Below are positions 22,920-33,465 of a DNA stretch of 64,000 nt, in pieces; within the stretch, counting starts at the first letter, position 1; every line of letters begins with the position of its first letter. The DNA comes from Tepidiphilus olei (GTDB taxonomy: Bacteria; Pseudomonadota; Gammaproteobacteria; Burkholderiales; Rhodocyclaceae): positions 372,001-436,000 of the forward strand of contig NZ_SBHO01000001.1 of the NCBI RefSeq assembly GCF_006980705.1, read 5' to 3'. The position numbers and the translations under genes were made by a program. The notes below the pieces were generated by a model that worked only from the letters and a program-made list of their open reading frames with translations, was not told the origin of the DNA and made no database searches.

Positions 22920-23891
22920 ATGGAGGAGGACGACGTCACAGGCATCCAGGATATCCATGCCGACGGTGAGGTGGCTTGGTGGCGTGACTTGGGCGAGGCG
23001 GCCGAGGAAGTTCCTCCCGAGATTTTGGCGTTCGACGAAGACAAGGTCGTCGATGACGAGCTCTTTTCCGATGTCACGCAACGCTATCTCAACGAGATCG
23101 GCACCTACCCCTTGCTCACGCCCGAAGAGGAGCGGCGGTTGGCGCAGCTCGCCAAGGAGGGGGACGAGGCGGCGCGCCGGACGATGATCGAACGCAACCT
23201 GCGCCTGGTGGTGAGCATCGCCAAGCATTACCAACACCGCGGGCTTCCCTTTCTCGATCTCATCGAGGAAGGAAACTTGGGCTTGATCCACGCGCTGGAG
23301 AAATTCGATCCTTCTCGAGGGTTTCGCTTTTCTACCTATGCCACGTGGTGGATACGGCAGAACATCGAGCGAGCCATCATGAACCAGGGGCGCACGATCC
23401 GCTTGCCGATCCACGTGATGAAGCGCATCAACCGGCTCTATCACGCGCGCCGGGCGGAGGCCACGGAAAACGGCGGCGAGACGCCCCAGTCGCTTGCCGA
23501 GCGCCTCGGACGTCCCGTCGAGGAAGTGCACGAACTGCTCGCGTTGCTGGAACCCACGGCTTCGCTCGATGCGCAGATCGACCGCGATACGGCGCGCTCG
23601 CTCGTCGAGCTGGTGGCCGACGAATCCAGCCTCAGCCCGGAAGATCAGATCTACAACGCCGAGCTCGAAGCGCTGGTGCAGCGCTGGCTCGACGCCTTGC
23701 CGCCGAAACATCGTTTCGTCGTCGTGCATCGCTACGGCTTGCGCGGCATCCTGCCGCAGACGCTAGAAGATCTCTCCGACGAGATGGGGCTCACCCGCGA
23801 GCGGGTGCGCCAGATCCAGCTCGAATCGCTGCGCCGGCTGCGCCACATGGCGCGCGAATCGGGGCTCGACGGTCAGGCGCTTTTTTCCTGA
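22920..23891 (+). CDS. rpoS: RNA polymerase sigma factor RpoS (sigma38)
   Basis: General stress/stationary-phase sigma factor. 323 residues. Region 1.2 ([19 protein letters not shown]), region 2 with core binding and -10 recognition ([30 protein letters not shown]), region 3 and the region 4.2 helix-turn-helix ([20 protein letters not shown]) are all intact. GGAGG precedes the ATG. Position directly after nlpD is diagnostic against RpoD or RpoH. Its last 19 bases overlap the end of the opposing transglutaminase gene. Confidence 0.97.
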   Translation: MEEDDVTGIQDIHADGEVAWWRDLGEAAEEVPPEILAFDEDKVVDDELFSDVTQRYLNEIGTYPLLTPEEERRLAQLAKEGDEAARRTMIERNLRLVVSIAKHYQHRGLPFLDLIEEGNLGLIHALEKFDPSRGFRFSTYATWWIRQNIERAIMNQGRTIRLPIHVMKRINRLYHARRAEATENGGETPQSLAERLGRPVEEVHELLALLEPTASLDAQIDRDTARSLVELVADESSLSPEDQIYNAELEALVQRWLDALPPKHRFVVVHRYGLRGILPQTLEDLSDEMGLTRERVRQIQLESLRRLRHMARESGLDGQALFS

Positions 23892-25900
23892 CGCAGGCGG
23901 CGGCGCAGCTGGCGTAGGGCGCGCCGCATCGCCGCGGCGGCTTCCTCCGTTGCCAGACCGCCGCCGTAGCGCGCTTGGAGATAGGGGCGAAGCAGGGCCT
24001 CGATTTCTCCGCTCGCCTGGGGAAAGTGCCGCATCAGCCGCCTGCCGTAATCGAGCGGTCCCTCGGCCGGGGCGCGCGCCAGGCCGCGGCGCGCCATCAG
24101 GCGACAGAAGCGGTGCCACTGCCGCTCCAGGGGGTCGCGCGATGTCGGTGGCCGTTGCAGCCACCAGGCGAGCAGGGCCGCGAGCGCGAGCGCCATTCCC
24201 GTGGCGGCGAGCGCCCAGCCCAGGGCGCGGTCCGGCCTCCAGCCCAGGTTCTGCCACAGTCGCCGCTGGCGTTCGGCGTCGAACCCCGCCACCCACACGT
24301 TCCAGCCGTATTCCCAGGCTTCGAGCTGGGCGCGCAGGCGCCAGGCCCAGCGCCACTCAGGGCGCAGCAACAGGGGCAAGCCCTCGCGTTCGCCGAGTAC
24401 TTCTCCCAGTGGACGTTCGGCGCGCTCGGGCTGGGCGAAGGTGGTGGGATCGACGCGAACCCAGCCCCTCCGGGCGAGCCAAACTTCCACCCACGAGTGG
24501 GCATCCGCCTGGCGGATGACCCAGGTGCCGTTGGCGGGATTGCGTTCGCCGCCGAGGTAGCCAAGAACGATGCGGGTGGGGATCCCGGCGGCGCGGGCCA
24601 TCACGGCGAAGGCATCGGCGAAGTGCTCGCAGAACCCGGCACGGACCTCGAAGAGCACCTGGTCGGCGCTATCGCGCTCCATGGGCGGGGGGGTCAGGGT
24701 GTAGCGTAATCCTCGTTCACGGAAAAAATCGATGATGGCCGCTAGCCGGTCTTCGGGTCGGGGGTATCGGTTGGAGAGGGCTTCACCGATTTCTCGGGTG
24801 CGGGGATTGACCCCCGGCGGCAGGGACGTCAAAGCGCGGATCGAAAGCGGGGAGAGGGGCTCCGGGAGAGGTTCGCCCGAGCGGGCTTCGCCCTCGAAAA
24901 GGGTACGCTGCAATAGAGGCCGGCGAGTACGCCAGGAACCGGTCGGCATGCGTTCCACGTCCGCCGCGCCGCGCAGCGCATGGGTGCGCTCCAGGGTGAA
25001 TACCCACGTGAGGTCGGAGGGTTCCTGGAGACTGCGGTAGCGTACTTGAGCTGGCTGGGGCAAGGCGTCGAGCATGGGGTTCGCTGCCCGCCACGAAGAG
25101 GGTTTCCAGCTGCGACCGTCGTAGACTTCGAGTACCGGACCTCGCCAGTAGCGAGGGGTGGGTAGCCGTCCTTCCAGGACTTCGACGACGAAGGCGATCT
25201 CGTCGGATCGGGCAAGGCTTGCGATGCTGCCCGCTTCCATCGTCTCGGACATTCCGGTGCGTCCGGCACGAGCGTCGGCGGGCAGTCCCCACAGTGGCCC
25301 GGGAACGCGCGGCACCAGCACGAACAGAAGCACGGCGAGTGGGAGTGCCCAGAGCATCGCACGGCCGGCGTCCCGATCCGCCAGAGCGAGAGGGGTCGGA
25401 AGGATGGGGGAAACCGTCAGTCGGGCGCAGGCGAGCAGGACGAGACCCGCCCCGCTGAATGCCACCAGCGCGTGCAGCGGCGTTTGCCCGCGCAAAAATA
25501 CGGCCGTGAGCAGAAAGAGAGTGAGCACGGCGACGGTGCGTTCGTCTCGCTCGGTGCGTGCCTCGAGCCACTTGACCCACACCAGCAAGGCGACGAGGGC
25601 GACTCCGGGCTCTTGGCCGAACCAGTAGCCATATTGCCAACGCACGACGAGTGCGCAGGCCAAACCCGTCAGCCACAGACGCCAACCGCCGAGTGCTCCC
25701 AGCTCTCGGCGCCGGCGCAGAAACCAGACGAAGGCAAGCAGGGCGACTCCGGCTTGGATGCCGAGAGGAAATTCGACGAATTGGCTCCCCAAGGCGAGCA
25801 CGAGCGCCAGCGCGAGCGGTGCGGCGGCGGTACCGGCAAGGCGGCCTGTGAGCCGGTTCAGTCCGCGCAACAGTCGGGCGATCGGAGCGGACTCGCTCAT
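23873..25900 (-). CDS. Membrane transglutaminase-like protein (TgpA type, DUF3488)
   Basis: 675-residue inner-membrane protein. The N-terminal third holds about six helices (DUF3488 region); a periplasmic transglutaminase-like domain follows with a plausible Cys-His-Asp triad at Cys 424 (AGFCEHFAD), His 468 (ADAHSWVE) and Asp 484 (VDPTT). One more helix and a helical DUF4129-like tail close the protein. Homologues such as Pseudomonas TgpA are needed for viability or envelope integrity, but the substrate is not established. The ATG at 25900 overlaps the stop of the DUF58 gene, and the frame upstream of it lies within that gene, so longer starts are rejected. Third gene of a moxR-DUF58-tgpA operon. 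Confidence 0.88.
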   Translation of the reverse strand: MSESAPIARLLRGLNRLTGRLAGTAAAPLALALVLALGSQFVEFPLGIQAGVALLAFVWFLRRRRELGALGGWRLWLTGLACALVVRWQYGYWFGQEPGVALVALLVWVKWLEARTERDERTVAVLTLFLLTAVFLRGQTPLHALVAFSGAGLVLLACARLTVSPILPTPLALADRDAGRAMLWALPLAVLLFVLVPRVPGPLWGLPADARAGRTGMSETMEAGSIASLARSDEIAFVVEVLEGRLPTPRYWRGPVLEVYDGRSWKPSSWRAANPMLDALPQPAQVRYRSLQEPSDLTWVFTLERTHALRGAADVERMPTGSWRTRRPLLQRTLFEGEARSGEPLPEPLSPLSIRALTSLPPGVNPRTREIGEALSNRYPRPEDRLAAIIDFFRERGLRYTLTPPPMERDSADQVLFEVRAGFCEHFADAFAVMARAAGIPTRIVLGYLGGERNPANGTWVIRQADAHSWVEVWLARRGWVRVDPTTFAQPERAERPLGEVLGEREGLPLLLRPEWRWAWRLRAQLEAWEYGWNVWVAGFDAERQRRLWQNLGWRPDRALGWALAATGMALALAALLAWWLQRPPTSRDPLERQWHRFCRLMARRGLARAPAEGPLDYGRRLMRHFPQASGEIEALLRPYLQARYGGGLATEEAAAAMRRALRQLRRRLRQEKSA

Positions 25901-26880
25901 GAGGTTTCCGATGGAAAAAGTGCCAGACGGCGGAGCACGGCGTGAAGATGGGATTTGCCCCGGTTGGGGGGTACGATGATGCCTGGTAATTCCACGCCGA
26001 AAGCCAGTCCTTGGCGATGGGCGGCGAGCACCCAGGCGCACAGACGTGAGAGGCGCGATTCCGTCTCGCCTGCGCTGAGCGTGTCGCTCCAGCGCAGCAA
26101 CACGGAGCCACTGGCGGGGGATTCTCTGCGGGCCAGCATGCGCGGACCGCCGCGGGCGACGATCTTCCACACGATCCGCTGCAACGGCTCGCCCATCCTC
26201 CAAGGTCGAAGGTCGTCGAAGTCTTCTTCCCCGGGGCGAAGGCGTCGAGCGCGTGCGCTCGCTCCGTCGGTCGTGGCCGCAGCGACGCTCCACGGTGGAG
26301 CCTCGGGCTCGGGCCGGGGATAGACCCAGGCGGTGACCGTAGGCCAGAGCACCGTCCAGGCGCGGAACCAGCCGAAAGGGTGACGCGTGGCGACGGTGAG
26401 GCGCCCAAGGCGACGCAGGCCGCGCTGCCCGGTTTCCTGTTCGAGAAAAACCCGTACGGATCCCGCGGTAGGCGTGAGCACGGCGAAGGCGTGCGCATCG
26501 GGTGCACTGAGTGCCAAAGGGCGCAAACGCGCCGTGTGGGCGCGTAGCGTCACCGGCCAGCGCACGTGTTCGCCGGCGAAAACGGCTTCGGGTTCGCTCA
26601 CCTCGATCGTCACGCCACGCAGCGTGGCGGCGGTGGAAGGAATCGCCACGACCGCGACGGCCGCAAGCCAGAAGACGAGGGCGTGACCCAGGGAAAGGAG
26701 GTAGTTGATGGAGAGCAGCCAGAGCACGACTAGCGCAAGGGCGAATCCCACGCCGGCCGCGGTAGGGAGGATGTAGAGGGTGCGGTGGGTGACGGTGAGC
26801 GTGCCTTCGGAGGCGGAAGCGCGGCGGCGCTGCCAGCGCTCCAGCCAGTTGCGCCAGATCGAAACGGCACGCAGGCTCAT
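25897..26880 (-). CDS. DUF58 domain membrane protein
   Basis: 327-residue protein with two membrane helices near the N-terminus (about 33-80) and a soluble C-terminal DUF58 domain. The family signature is seen in ARRLRPGEEDFDDLRPW and MGEPLQRIVWKI. DUF58 proteins almost always sit between a MoxR ATPase and a transglutaminase, exactly as here, and are thought to be MoxR partners related to von Willebrand factor A domains. The ATG at 26880 overlaps the moxR stop (ATGA). Molecular function unknown. Confidence 0.85.
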   Translation of the reverse strand: MSLRAVSIWRNWLERWQRRRASASEGTLTVTHRTLYILPTAAGVGFALALVVLWLLSINYLLSLGHALVFWLAAVAVVAIPSTAATLRGVTIEVSEPEAVFAGEHVRWPVTLRAHTARLRPLALSAPDAHAFAVLTPTAGSVRVFLEQETGQRGLRRLGRLTVATRHPFGWFRAWTVLWPTVTAWVYPRPEPEAPPWSVAAATTDGASARARRLRPGEEDFDDLRPWRMGEPLQRIVWKIVARGGPRMLARRESPASGSVLLRWSDTLSAGETESRLSRLCAWVLAAHRQGLAFGVELPGIIVPPNRGKSHLHAVLRRLALFPSETS

Positions 26881-27812
26881 GGCACCGGCACCGTGGAGAG
26901 AATTCGCAGGGCCGTGTTCGTGCAGGCTTCGCGTTCGCCACTGCGCAGCACCAGGCGATGGGCTGTGGCGGCGACGAACACGGCTTGCACGTCTTCGGGC
27001 AAGACGAAGTCTCGGCCCGCGAGGAAAGCATGGGCGCGCGCCGCGGCGAGCAGGGCAAGCCCCCCGCGCGGGCTCAAGCCTAGCCGTACGCCCGGATGCG
27101 TGCGTGTCTCCTGTACGAGTGAGAGCACGTAGTCGAGGAGCGCCTCGCGCACCGTCAGGGAACGCACGTTGGCTTGCCAGGCACGCAACTCGGTGGCGTC
27201 CGCCAACGGGCGCAGGGCGGCCAAGGCCGCGGCGCCGCCTTCGCCGGCCAGCAGGCGTTTTTCTACTTCCGGCGGCGGATAGCCGATTTCCAGGCGCAGC
27301 AGGAAGCGATCCAGCTCGCTCTCCGGCAAGGGGTAAGTGCCCACCTGTTCGAGGGGGTTCTGCGTGGCGATGACGCAGAAAGGTTCGGGCAGGGCGTGTG
27401 TGACTCCGTCGATGGTTACCTGGCGCTCGGCCATCGCTTCGAGCAGGGCGCTCTGCGTCTTGGGCGAGGCGCGGTTGAGCTCGTCGGCGAGCAGTACTTG
27501 ATGAAAGATCGGTCCCGGCACGAAACGCAGCTCGCGCCCGACTTCGTCGAAGACCGAAAGACCAAGCAAGTCGGAAGGCAGGAGGTCGTTCGTGCCCTGG
27601 ACGCGTCCGAAGTCGAGTCCGAAGACACGGGCAAGCGCCTGTGCCAGAGTCGTCTTGCCGACGCCGGGCAGGTCTTCGAGGAGGAGATGCCCGCCGGCGA
27701 GCAGCCCGGCGAGCGCCAGGCGAATCGTTTTCTCTTTTCCCAGGAGCACGGATTCCAGGGCGCGACGGATCGTACGAAGACGTTCGTGGAGCGGAGTGGT
27801 CGAGGGGCTCAT
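26877..27812 (-). CDS. MoxR-family AAA+ ATPase
   Basis: Cytoplasmic AAA+ chaperone-like ATPase of 311 residues. Walker A is LPGVGKTT (48-55), Walker B LLADELNRA, then sensor-type ATQNPLEQVGTYPLPE and the sensor-2 region LGLSPRGGLAL. MoxR proteins remodel or assemble partner complexes; here the partners are probably the DUF58 and transglutaminase membrane proteins encoded downstream with overlapping starts. A TATTAT box at 27852-27847 is a possible -10, but no good -35 or Shine-Dalgarno is visible. Confidence 0.92.
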   Translation of the reverse strand: MSPSTTPLHERLRTIRRALESVLLGKEKTIRLALAGLLAGGHLLLEDLPGVGKTTLAQALARVFGLDFGRVQGTNDLLPSDLLGLSVFDEVGRELRFVPGPIFHQVLLADELNRASPKTQSALLEAMAERQVTIDGVTHALPEPFCVIATQNPLEQVGTYPLPESELDRFLLRLEIGYPPPEVEKRLLAGEGGAAALAALRPLADATELRAWQANVRSLTVREALLDYVLSLVQETRTHPGVRLGLSPRGGLALLAAARAHAFLAGRDFVLPEDVQAVFVAATAHRLVLRSGEREACTNTALRILSTVPVP

Positions 27813-27922
27813 CGGAGGGAGATTGCCAGCCGGGGGGAAAGACCCGATAATAGCCGATACGGACGGGCCAGAGGGAGGAGACGGTCTCGGGAGCTCGTCC
27901 GCTCACGGAGGGGATCCCCACG

Positions 27923-28849
27923 ATGACGATGACCGCCCTGATCACCCATCGCGATTGCGCCTTGCACGAGATGGGCTCCTATCACCCCGAATGTCCCGAG
28001 CGGCTGGCGGCGATCCAGGATCGGCTGATCGCCACCGGCCTCGACCAGTATCTCGTCTATTACGATGCCCCCCTGGCCGAGCGTGAGCACTTACTGCGGG
28101 CGCACACCGCCGAATATCTCGACGCGCTCTTTGCCAGTGCCCCGGAAAAAGGCTTGGTGCACCTCGACCCGGACACCGCCATGAATCCGCACACCCTGCG
28201 CGCGGCGTTGCGCGCGGCCGGCGCCGGTGTGCTCGCTGTCGATCTGGTGATGAAGGGGGAAGTGGAGAACGCTTTTTGCCTCGTGCGTCCGCCTGGTCAT
28301 CACGCCGAACGCGCCAAGGCCATGGGGTTTTGTTTCTTCAACAACGTGGCGGTGGCAGCCCTGCACGCGCTGGAAGCCCACGGGCTCGAACGCGTGGCCA
28401 TCGTCGATTTCGACGTGCACCACGGCAATGGCACCGAGGACATCTTCCGCGACGATCCTCGGGTGGTGATGGTGAGCATCTTCCAGCATCCGTTCTATCC
28501 CTATAGCGGTACCGAGGACACGCCCAAACACATGGTCAACGTACCGGTACCGGCGGGAACCCGGGGCGACGCCTTTCGTCAAATCGTTTGGGACCTTTGG
28601 ATACCCGCTTTACGTGAACACCAGCCGCAGATGATCTTCATCTCGGCCGGGTTCGATTCTCATTACGAAGACGATATGGGCAGTCTGGGGTTCGTCGAGA
28701 ACGATTACGCATGGGTGACGCAACAACTCGTCGATGTCGCGAAGGAGTGTGGGCATCGGCGCATCGTCTCGACGCTCGAAGGTGGGTACAATCTATCTTC
28801 GCTCGCACGCGCGGCCGTCGCCCATATCAAGGCGCTCGCGGAAAGCTGA
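27923..28849 (+). CDS. Histone-deacetylase-family amidohydrolase (acetylpolyamine/AcuC-like)
   Basis: 308-residue zinc amidohydrolase of the HDAC fold. Catalytic tandem histidines in [10 protein letters not shown], zinc ligands in [15 protein letters not shown] (Asp and His) and [11 protein letters not shown] (Asp), and the EGGYN motif near the end are all present, so it should be active. Bacterial members deacetylate acetylpolyamines or acetyl-lysine, or take part in acetoin use; which applies here is not decided by sequence. GGAGG lies about 12 bases before the ATG at 27923. Divergent from moxR and 52 bases upstream of dapA. Confidence 0.9.
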   Translation: MTMTALITHRDCALHEMGSYHPECPERLAAIQDRLIATGLDQYLVYYDAPLAEREHLLRAHTAEYLDALFASAPEKGLVHLDPDTAMNPHTLRAALRAAGAGVLAVDLVMKGEVENAFCLVRPPGHHAERAKAMGFCFFNNVAVAALHALEAHGLERVAIVDFDVHHGNGTEDIFRDDPRVVMVSIFQHPFYPYSGTEDTPKHMVNVPVPAGTRGDAFRQIVWDLWIPALREHQPQMIFISAGFDSHYEDDMGSLGFVENDYAWVTQQLVDVAKECGHRRIVSTLEGGYNLSSLARAAVAHIKALAES

Positions 28850-28901
28850 GTCTCCAACGTACAATACAACCTTTGCGCAATTCTTTGCAGGAACCGCTCG
28901 C

Positions 28902-29792
28902 ATGAACCGCATCACCGGCTCACTGGTCGCGATCGTCACCCCCATGCACGAAGACGGCAGCCTCGACTGGGAGCGATTCAAATCCCTGATCGATTGGCAC
29001 ATCACCGAAGGGACCGACGCCATCGTCGTGGTCGGCACCACGGGCGAATCGCCCACCGTGTCGTTCGAGGAACACGTCGAGCTCATTCGTGTGGCCGTGG
29101 CGCACGCCGCCGGGCGTATTCCCATCATCGCCGGTACGGGGGCCAATTCCACGAGCGAGGCGATCTACCTCGCCCAAGCGGCGCAGGAGGCCGGAGCCAC
29201 GGCGCATCTCTCGGTCGTGCCGTATTACAACCGTCCGACGCAGGAGGGGCTCTACCGCCATTTTCGTGCCATCGCGGAAGCGGTGGAGCTGCCGATGATC
29301 CTCTACAACGTGCCGGGGCGTACCGTGGCCGATCTGGCCAACGACACGACCTTGCGCTTGGCGCAGATTCCCAACATCGTCGGCATCAAGGATGCCACCG
29401 CCAACCTCGATCGTGCGTGCGATCTCATCGACCGGGCGCCCGAGGGGTTCCTCCTCTACTCGGGCGACGACATGACGGCGATGGCGTTCATGCTGCTCGG
29501 CGGCCACGGCACGATTTCGGTCACTGCCAACGTCGCCCCCCGCTTGATGCACGAGATGTGCACGGCGGCGGTGGCGGGCGATGCCGCGCGGGCACGCGAG
29601 TGCAACCGCCGCCTGGTCGGCCTGCACCGCGACCTCTTCTGCGAGGCCAATCCCATTCCGGTGAAATGGGCGCTGGCGCGCATGGGTCGGATCGCCGATG
29701 GCATCCGTTTGCCTCTCACCACGCTCTCGCCGGATTACCACGACCGCGTCCGCGCCGCCCTGGCGCGCGCTGGTATTACTCTCTCGCTTTGA
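28902..29792 (+). CDS. dapA: 4-hydroxy-tetrahydrodipicolinate synthase
   Basis: Condenses pyruvate with aspartate semialdehyde, the committed step to lysine and diaminopimelate. 296 residues, TIM barrel. Schiff-base Lys 163 (GIKDAT), Tyr 135 (LYNVPGRT) and the GTTGES loop are in place, along with [12 protein letters not shown]. The ATG at 28902 follows GCAGGAA; longer in-frame starts would run into the previous gene. A TACAAT box at 28860-28865 may be its -10, but no -35 matches. Followed by bamC, the conserved dapA-bamC pair. Confidence 0.96.
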   Translation: MNRITGSLVAIVTPMHEDGSLDWERFKSLIDWHITEGTDAIVVVGTTGESPTVSFEEHVELIRVAVAHAAGRIPIIAGTGANSTSEAIYLAQAAQEAGATAHLSVVPYYNRPTQEGLYRHFRAIAEAVELPMILYNVPGRTVADLANDTTLRLAQIPNIVGIKDATANLDRACDLIDRAPEGFLLYSGDDMTAMAFMLLGGHGTISVTANVAPRLMHEMCTAAVAGDAARARECNRRLVGLHRDLFCEANPIPVKWALARMGRIADGIRLPLTTLSPDYHDRVRAALARAGITLSL

Positions 29793-29809
29793 ATTCTGGA
29801 AACGACTGC

Positions 29810-30952
29810 ATGAAGCCTTTCTTCTCACGCGAACTGGCCGGCTCGCTCGCGGCGCTGGCGGCCGTCGGCGTGCTCTCCGGTTGCAGCAGCAATGAGCTGC
29901 TCCAAGGCAAAAAAATCGATTACCGCAGTGAGCAGAAGGTGGCACCGCTCGAGGTGCCGCCCGATCTCGTCTCTCCGGCCAAGGAAGACCGTTTCGTCGT
30001 GCCGACCACGGCGGGAAAGGGGGGGGCCACGTTCTCGACCTACGTCGCCGAGCGCAACGCGCCCAAAGACGCCTCGCAGCGCGAGGTGCTGGTCGAGCCG
30101 AAGGAGGGGATGCGCATCGAGCGCGCCGGCACGCAGCGCTGGCTCGTGGTCGAGGGCACGCCCGATGCACTTTGGCCGAAACTGCGGGATTTCTGGCTCA
30201 CGATGGGCTTTTCGCTGGCGGTCGATCGACCCGACATCGGCGTGCTCGAGACCGATTGGGCGGAGAACCGCGCGAAAATCCCCCAAGACTTCATCCGCAA
30301 TACGCTCGGCAAGCTCATCGACAGCCTCTACTCCACGCCCGAGCGCGACAAATTCCGCATGCGCATCGAACCGGGCAAGAAGCCGGGTGAGATCGAGATC
30401 TACATCTCGCATCGCGGCATGCAGGAGATTTACCCGACCGAGGCCAAAGACCGTACCATCTGGCAACCGCGTCCGCCCGATCCCGATCTCGAAGCCGAGA
30501 TGTTGCGCCGCCTCATGGTCTACCTCGGAGTCAAGGAAGAGCAGGCGCAGCAGATGCTGGCGCAAGCTCGGCCCAACCTGCGCGCGCGGCTCGAAACCGA
30601 TGGCAATGTCGCCCGTCTCGTCGTCGACGATAACTTCGACCGGGCATGGCGACGCACGGGGCTGGCGCTGGATCGGATCGGCTTTACCGTCGAGGATCGC
30701 GATCCGGCGGAGGGTATCTACACCGTGCGCTATCTCGATCCGGACTTCGATAGCGGCCAGAGCGGTGGTTGGCTATCGCGTCTGGCCTTTTGGCGAGGCA
30801 GCGACAAGCCGCAGCAGAATACCCAGTATCGGGTGAGCGTTTCCGGACAGGGGGACAAGTCCGTGGTTCAGGTACTGACTCTGGACAGCCAGCCCGATAC
30901 CTCGAAGACGGCCAAGCAGATCCTCGAACTGCTCTACGAAGAACTGCAGTAG
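29810..30952 (+). CDS. bamC: Outer-membrane assembly lipoprotein BamC
   Basis: Lipoprotein of the BAM complex that inserts beta-barrel proteins. 380 residues; signal peptide with lipobox LSGC (Cys 25), an extended N-terminal segment ([16 protein letters not shown]) that contacts BamD in the model system, then two helix-grip domains. Domain 1 begins about [15 protein letters not shown] and domain 2 about [14 protein letters not shown]. The start follows dapA by 17 bases. The frame is open further upstream but that part lies within dapA. Confidence 0.93.
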   Translation: MKPFFSRELAGSLAALAAVGVLSGCSSNELLQGKKIDYRSEQKVAPLEVPPDLVSPAKEDRFVVPTTAGKGGATFSTYVAERNAPKDASQREVLVEPKEGMRIERAGTQRWLVVEGTPDALWPKLRDFWLTMGFSLAVDRPDIGVLETDWAENRAKIPQDFIRNTLGKLIDSLYSTPERDKFRMRIEPGKKPGEIEIYISHRGMQEIYPTEAKDRTIWQPRPPDPDLEAEMLRRLMVYLGVKEEQAQQMLAQARPNLRARLETDGNVARLVVDDNFDRAWRRTGLALDRIGFTVEDRDPAEGIYTVRYLDPDFDSGQSGGWLSRLAFWRGSDKPQQNTQYRVSVSGQGDKSVVQVLTLDSQPDTSKTAKQILELLYEELQ

Positions 30953-30957
30953 GGTCG

Positions 30958-32265
30958 ATGGATCGGGTCCGCATCGAATCGCTCGACCTCGAGGGCCGTG
31001 GCGTGGCGCACGTCGAGGGCAAGGCCGTCTTCATCGAAGGGGCGCTGCCCGGCGAGCTGGTCGAGTTCACCGTAGTGCGGCGCCGTCCGAGCTACGAGCT
31101 GGGGCGGCTCACGCGGGTGGTTCGCCCTTCCAGCCAGCGCGTGGCGCCGCGTTGCCCGCACTTCGGCGTGTGCGGCGGCTGCGCCCTGCAGCATTTCGAA
31201 CCGGCGGCGCAGGTGGCAGCCAAGCAGCGGGTGCTGGAAGACGCGCTGTGGCACATCGCTCGCGTGCGTCCCGCCCGGCTGCTCGCGCCGATCCACGGGC
31301 CTTACTGGGGCTACCGTAGCCGCGCGCGCATCGGGGTGCGCTTGGTGCCGAAGAAAGGCGGCGTGCTCGTGGGGTTTCGCGAGCGCAAGAGTAGCTACAT
31401 TGCTGACATGACGCGCTGCGAGATCCTGCCGCCGCACGTCTCGGCGCTGCTGCCGACGCTGCGCACCCTCATCGGCGAGCTCTCTTGCCCCGACCGCATC
31501 CCCCAGCTGGAAGTGGCGGTGGGGGACGACGGGACCACCGTCCTCGTCTTCCGCCATCTGGTGCCGTTGCTGCCGACCGACCGCGAAGCACTCGCCGCCT
31601 TTGGCGAGCGTCACGGAGTGCAGGTGTGGCTGCAGCCCGGCGGGCCGGATTCGATCGTTCCGCTCTTCATCGGCGAGGGACGGCCGCTCGCCTACCAGCT
31701 GCCCGAGTTCGGCCTGACGCTGCGGTTCACGCCCACCGATTTCACCCAGGTGAACGTGGCCGTCAATCGCTTGCTGGTACGCCGCGCGATCGACTTGCTG
31801 GAGCCCTGCCCGGGCGAGCGCATCGCCGATTTCTTCTGCGGGCTGGGCAACTTCAGCCTGCCGATCGCCCGCCGGGGCGCGCAGGTGCTGGGCATCGAGG
31901 GTTCGGAGGCGCTGGTGGCGCGCGCCCTGGAGAATGCGCATACGAACGGCCTGGCCGAACGCTGCCGGTTCGATGCCGCTAACCTCTTCACTGTCACGCC
32001 CGACAGCCTCGCCGCGCTCGGTGCCTTCGACAAGTGGCTGGTGGATCCGCCGCGCGACGGGGCGATCGAGCTCGTCAAGGCGATCGATCCGGCCCGGGGG
32101 CCGCGGCGCATCGTCTATGTCTCGTGCAATCCGGCCACGCTCGCGCGCGACGCGGCGGTGCTGGTGCATGAGAAAGGCTATCGGCTGGAATCGGCCGGGG
32201 TGGCTAACATGTTCCCGCACACGGCGCACGTCGAGTCGATCGCGCGCTTCGAGCGGGCGGGCTGA
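30958..32265 (+). CDS. rlmD: 23S rRNA (uracil(1939)-C(5))-methyltransferase RlmD
   Basis: SAM-dependent methyltransferase that makes m5U1939 in 23S rRNA. 435 residues: N-terminal TRAM domain (about 1-55), four 4Fe-4S cysteines at 66, 72, 75 ([10 protein letters not shown]) and 154 (MTRCEIL), the SAM motif [21 protein letters not shown], and the nucleophile in [11 protein letters not shown]. The ATG at 30958 is five bases after the bamC stop; upstream in-frame starts lie inside bamC. RlmD is preferred to RlmC or TrmA because of the TRAM domain and Fe-S cysteines. Confidence 0.93.
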   Translation: MDRVRIESLDLEGRGVAHVEGKAVFIEGALPGELVEFTVVRRRPSYELGRLTRVVRPSSQRVAPRCPHFGVCGGCALQHFEPAAQVAAKQRVLEDALWHIARVRPARLLAPIHGPYWGYRSRARIGVRLVPKKGGVLVGFRERKSSYIADMTRCEILPPHVSALLPTLRTLIGELSCPDRIPQLEVAVGDDGTTVLVFRHLVPLLPTDREALAAFGERHGVQVWLQPGGPDSIVPLFIGEGRPLAYQLPEFGLTLRFTPTDFTQVNVAVNRLLVRRAIDLLEPCPGERIADFFCGLGNFSLPIARRGAQVLGIEGSEALVARALENAHTNGLAERCRFDAANLFTVTPDSLAALGAFDKWLVDPPRDGAIELVKAIDPARGPRRIVYVSCNPATLARDAAVLVHEKGYRLESAGVANMFPHTAHVESIARFERAG

Positions 32266-32274
32266 GGACGGATC

Positions 32275-32649
32275 GTGCGTAAGAACGAGGGAGGATGGCG
32301 GCATGCGCTCGTCGCCTTCGTCTATTCCTGGCGAGGCTTGCGCGCGGCTTGGTGCCACGAGGTGGCGTTCCGCCAGGAGGTGATCGTCTTTGTGCTCGCT
32401 TTGCCGGCGGCCTGGCTTTTGGGCCGCACTTCGTCCGAGCGGGCGTTGCTGGTTGCCGTGACCTTGGCGGTGCTGGTCGTGGAGTTGCTCAATTCGGCGA
32501 TCGAAGCGGTGTGTGATCTGGTGCATCCCGAAGCCCATCCGCTGGTGGCGCGGGCGAAGGATCTGGGAAGTGCCGCCGTGCTGCTGTCGATTGCGTGCGC
32601 CGCGCTCGTATGGGGTGGGGTGCTGTGGCTGAGGTTCGTGGGTGGGTGA
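32275..32649 (+). CDS. dgkA: Diacylglycerol kinase
   Basis: Small integral-membrane kinase that recycles diacylglycerol to phosphatidate. 124 residues with three membrane helices and the active-site motif VVELLNSAIEAVCD, followed by AKDLGSAAV. It starts with GTG nine bases after rlmD. Located before uppP, so two membrane lipid-recycling enzymes are adjacent. An undecaprenol kinase activity is possible in this family but less common in Gram-negatives. Confidence 0.92.
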   Translation: MRKNEGGWRHALVAFVYSWRGLRAAWCHEVAFRQEVIVFVLALPAAWLLGRTSSERALLVAVTLAVLVVELLNSAIEAVCDLVHPEAHPLVARAKDLGSAAVLLSIACAALVWGGVLWLRFVGG

Positions 32650-32664
32650 CGGAAGGGGATATCG

Positions 32665-33465
32665 ATGGCGGGGATGACTTGGTGGGAAGCGGCGCTCTTG
32701 GGACTGGTGGAAGGGGCGACGGAATTCTTGCCGATCTCGTCGACGGGACACCTCATCATCGTGCAGGATCTGCTGGGACACACGGACGAGGCGAGCAAAG
32801 TCTTCAACGTGGCGATCCAGCTCGGGGCGATTCTGGCCGTGTGCTGGTATTACCGCGATCGGCTCTTCAGAGTGGCCCGGGGCGTGGGGCATGATCCCGC
32901 TGCACGGCGTTTCCTCGTCAACCTTTGCGTTGCTTTTTTGCCTGCGGCAGTGATCGGGCTCTTGGCGCACAAGGCGATCAAGGCGCATCTCTTCAACCCT
33001 CCGATGGTGGCACTCGCGCTGGCGTTGGGGGCGGTGATCATCTTCGTGGTGGAGCGATGGCGACCCGCACCGCGCATCCATAGCGTCGACGACATGCGGA
33101 TACGCGATGCCTTGAAAGTGGGGTTTGCGCAGAGCTTGGCCTTGATCCCGGGCACTTCGCGCTCGGGGGCGACGATCATCGGCGGGATGGCGTTCGGTCT
33201 GTCGCGCCAGGCAGCGACGGAATTCTCGTTCTTCCTGGCGATCCCGACGATGTTCGCGGCCGTGATCTATGACGTGGCGAAGAACTGGTCGATGCTCAAC
33301 GCAGACGATCTCGCTGCGATCGCCGTGGGTTTTGCCGTGGCCTTCGTCTCGGCCTTGGCGGCGGTGCGCTTCCTGCTCGGCTTCATCGCGCGTCACTCGT
33401 TCATCGGTTTCGCGTGGTATCGCTTGGCGTTGGCTTGCGTGGTTTGGGTCTATTTTGCCGTTTGA
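32665..33465 (+). CDS. uppP: Undecaprenyl-diphosphate phosphatase
   Basis: Dephosphorylates undecaprenyl pyrophosphate to recycle the lipid carrier for peptidoglycan and surface polysaccharides; also confers bacitracin tolerance. 266 residues, polytopic. The two inverted-repeat active-site motifs are visible as [15 protein letters not shown] (16-30) and [21 protein letters not shown] precedes the ATG. Its stop overlaps the end of the opposing glnD by 16 bases. Confidence 0.96.
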   Translation: MAGMTWWEAALLGLVEGATEFLPISSTGHLIIVQDLLGHTDEASKVFNVAIQLGAILAVCWYYRDRLFRVARGVGHDPAARRFLVNLCVAFLPAAVIGLLAHKAIKAHLFNPPMVALALALGAVIIFVVERWRPAPRIHSVDDMRIRDALKVGFAQSLALIPGTSRSGATIIGGMAFGLSRQAATEFSFFLAIPTMFAAVIYDVAKNWSMLNADDLAAIAVGFAVAFVSALAAVRFLLGFIARHSFIGFAWYRLALACVVWVYFAV

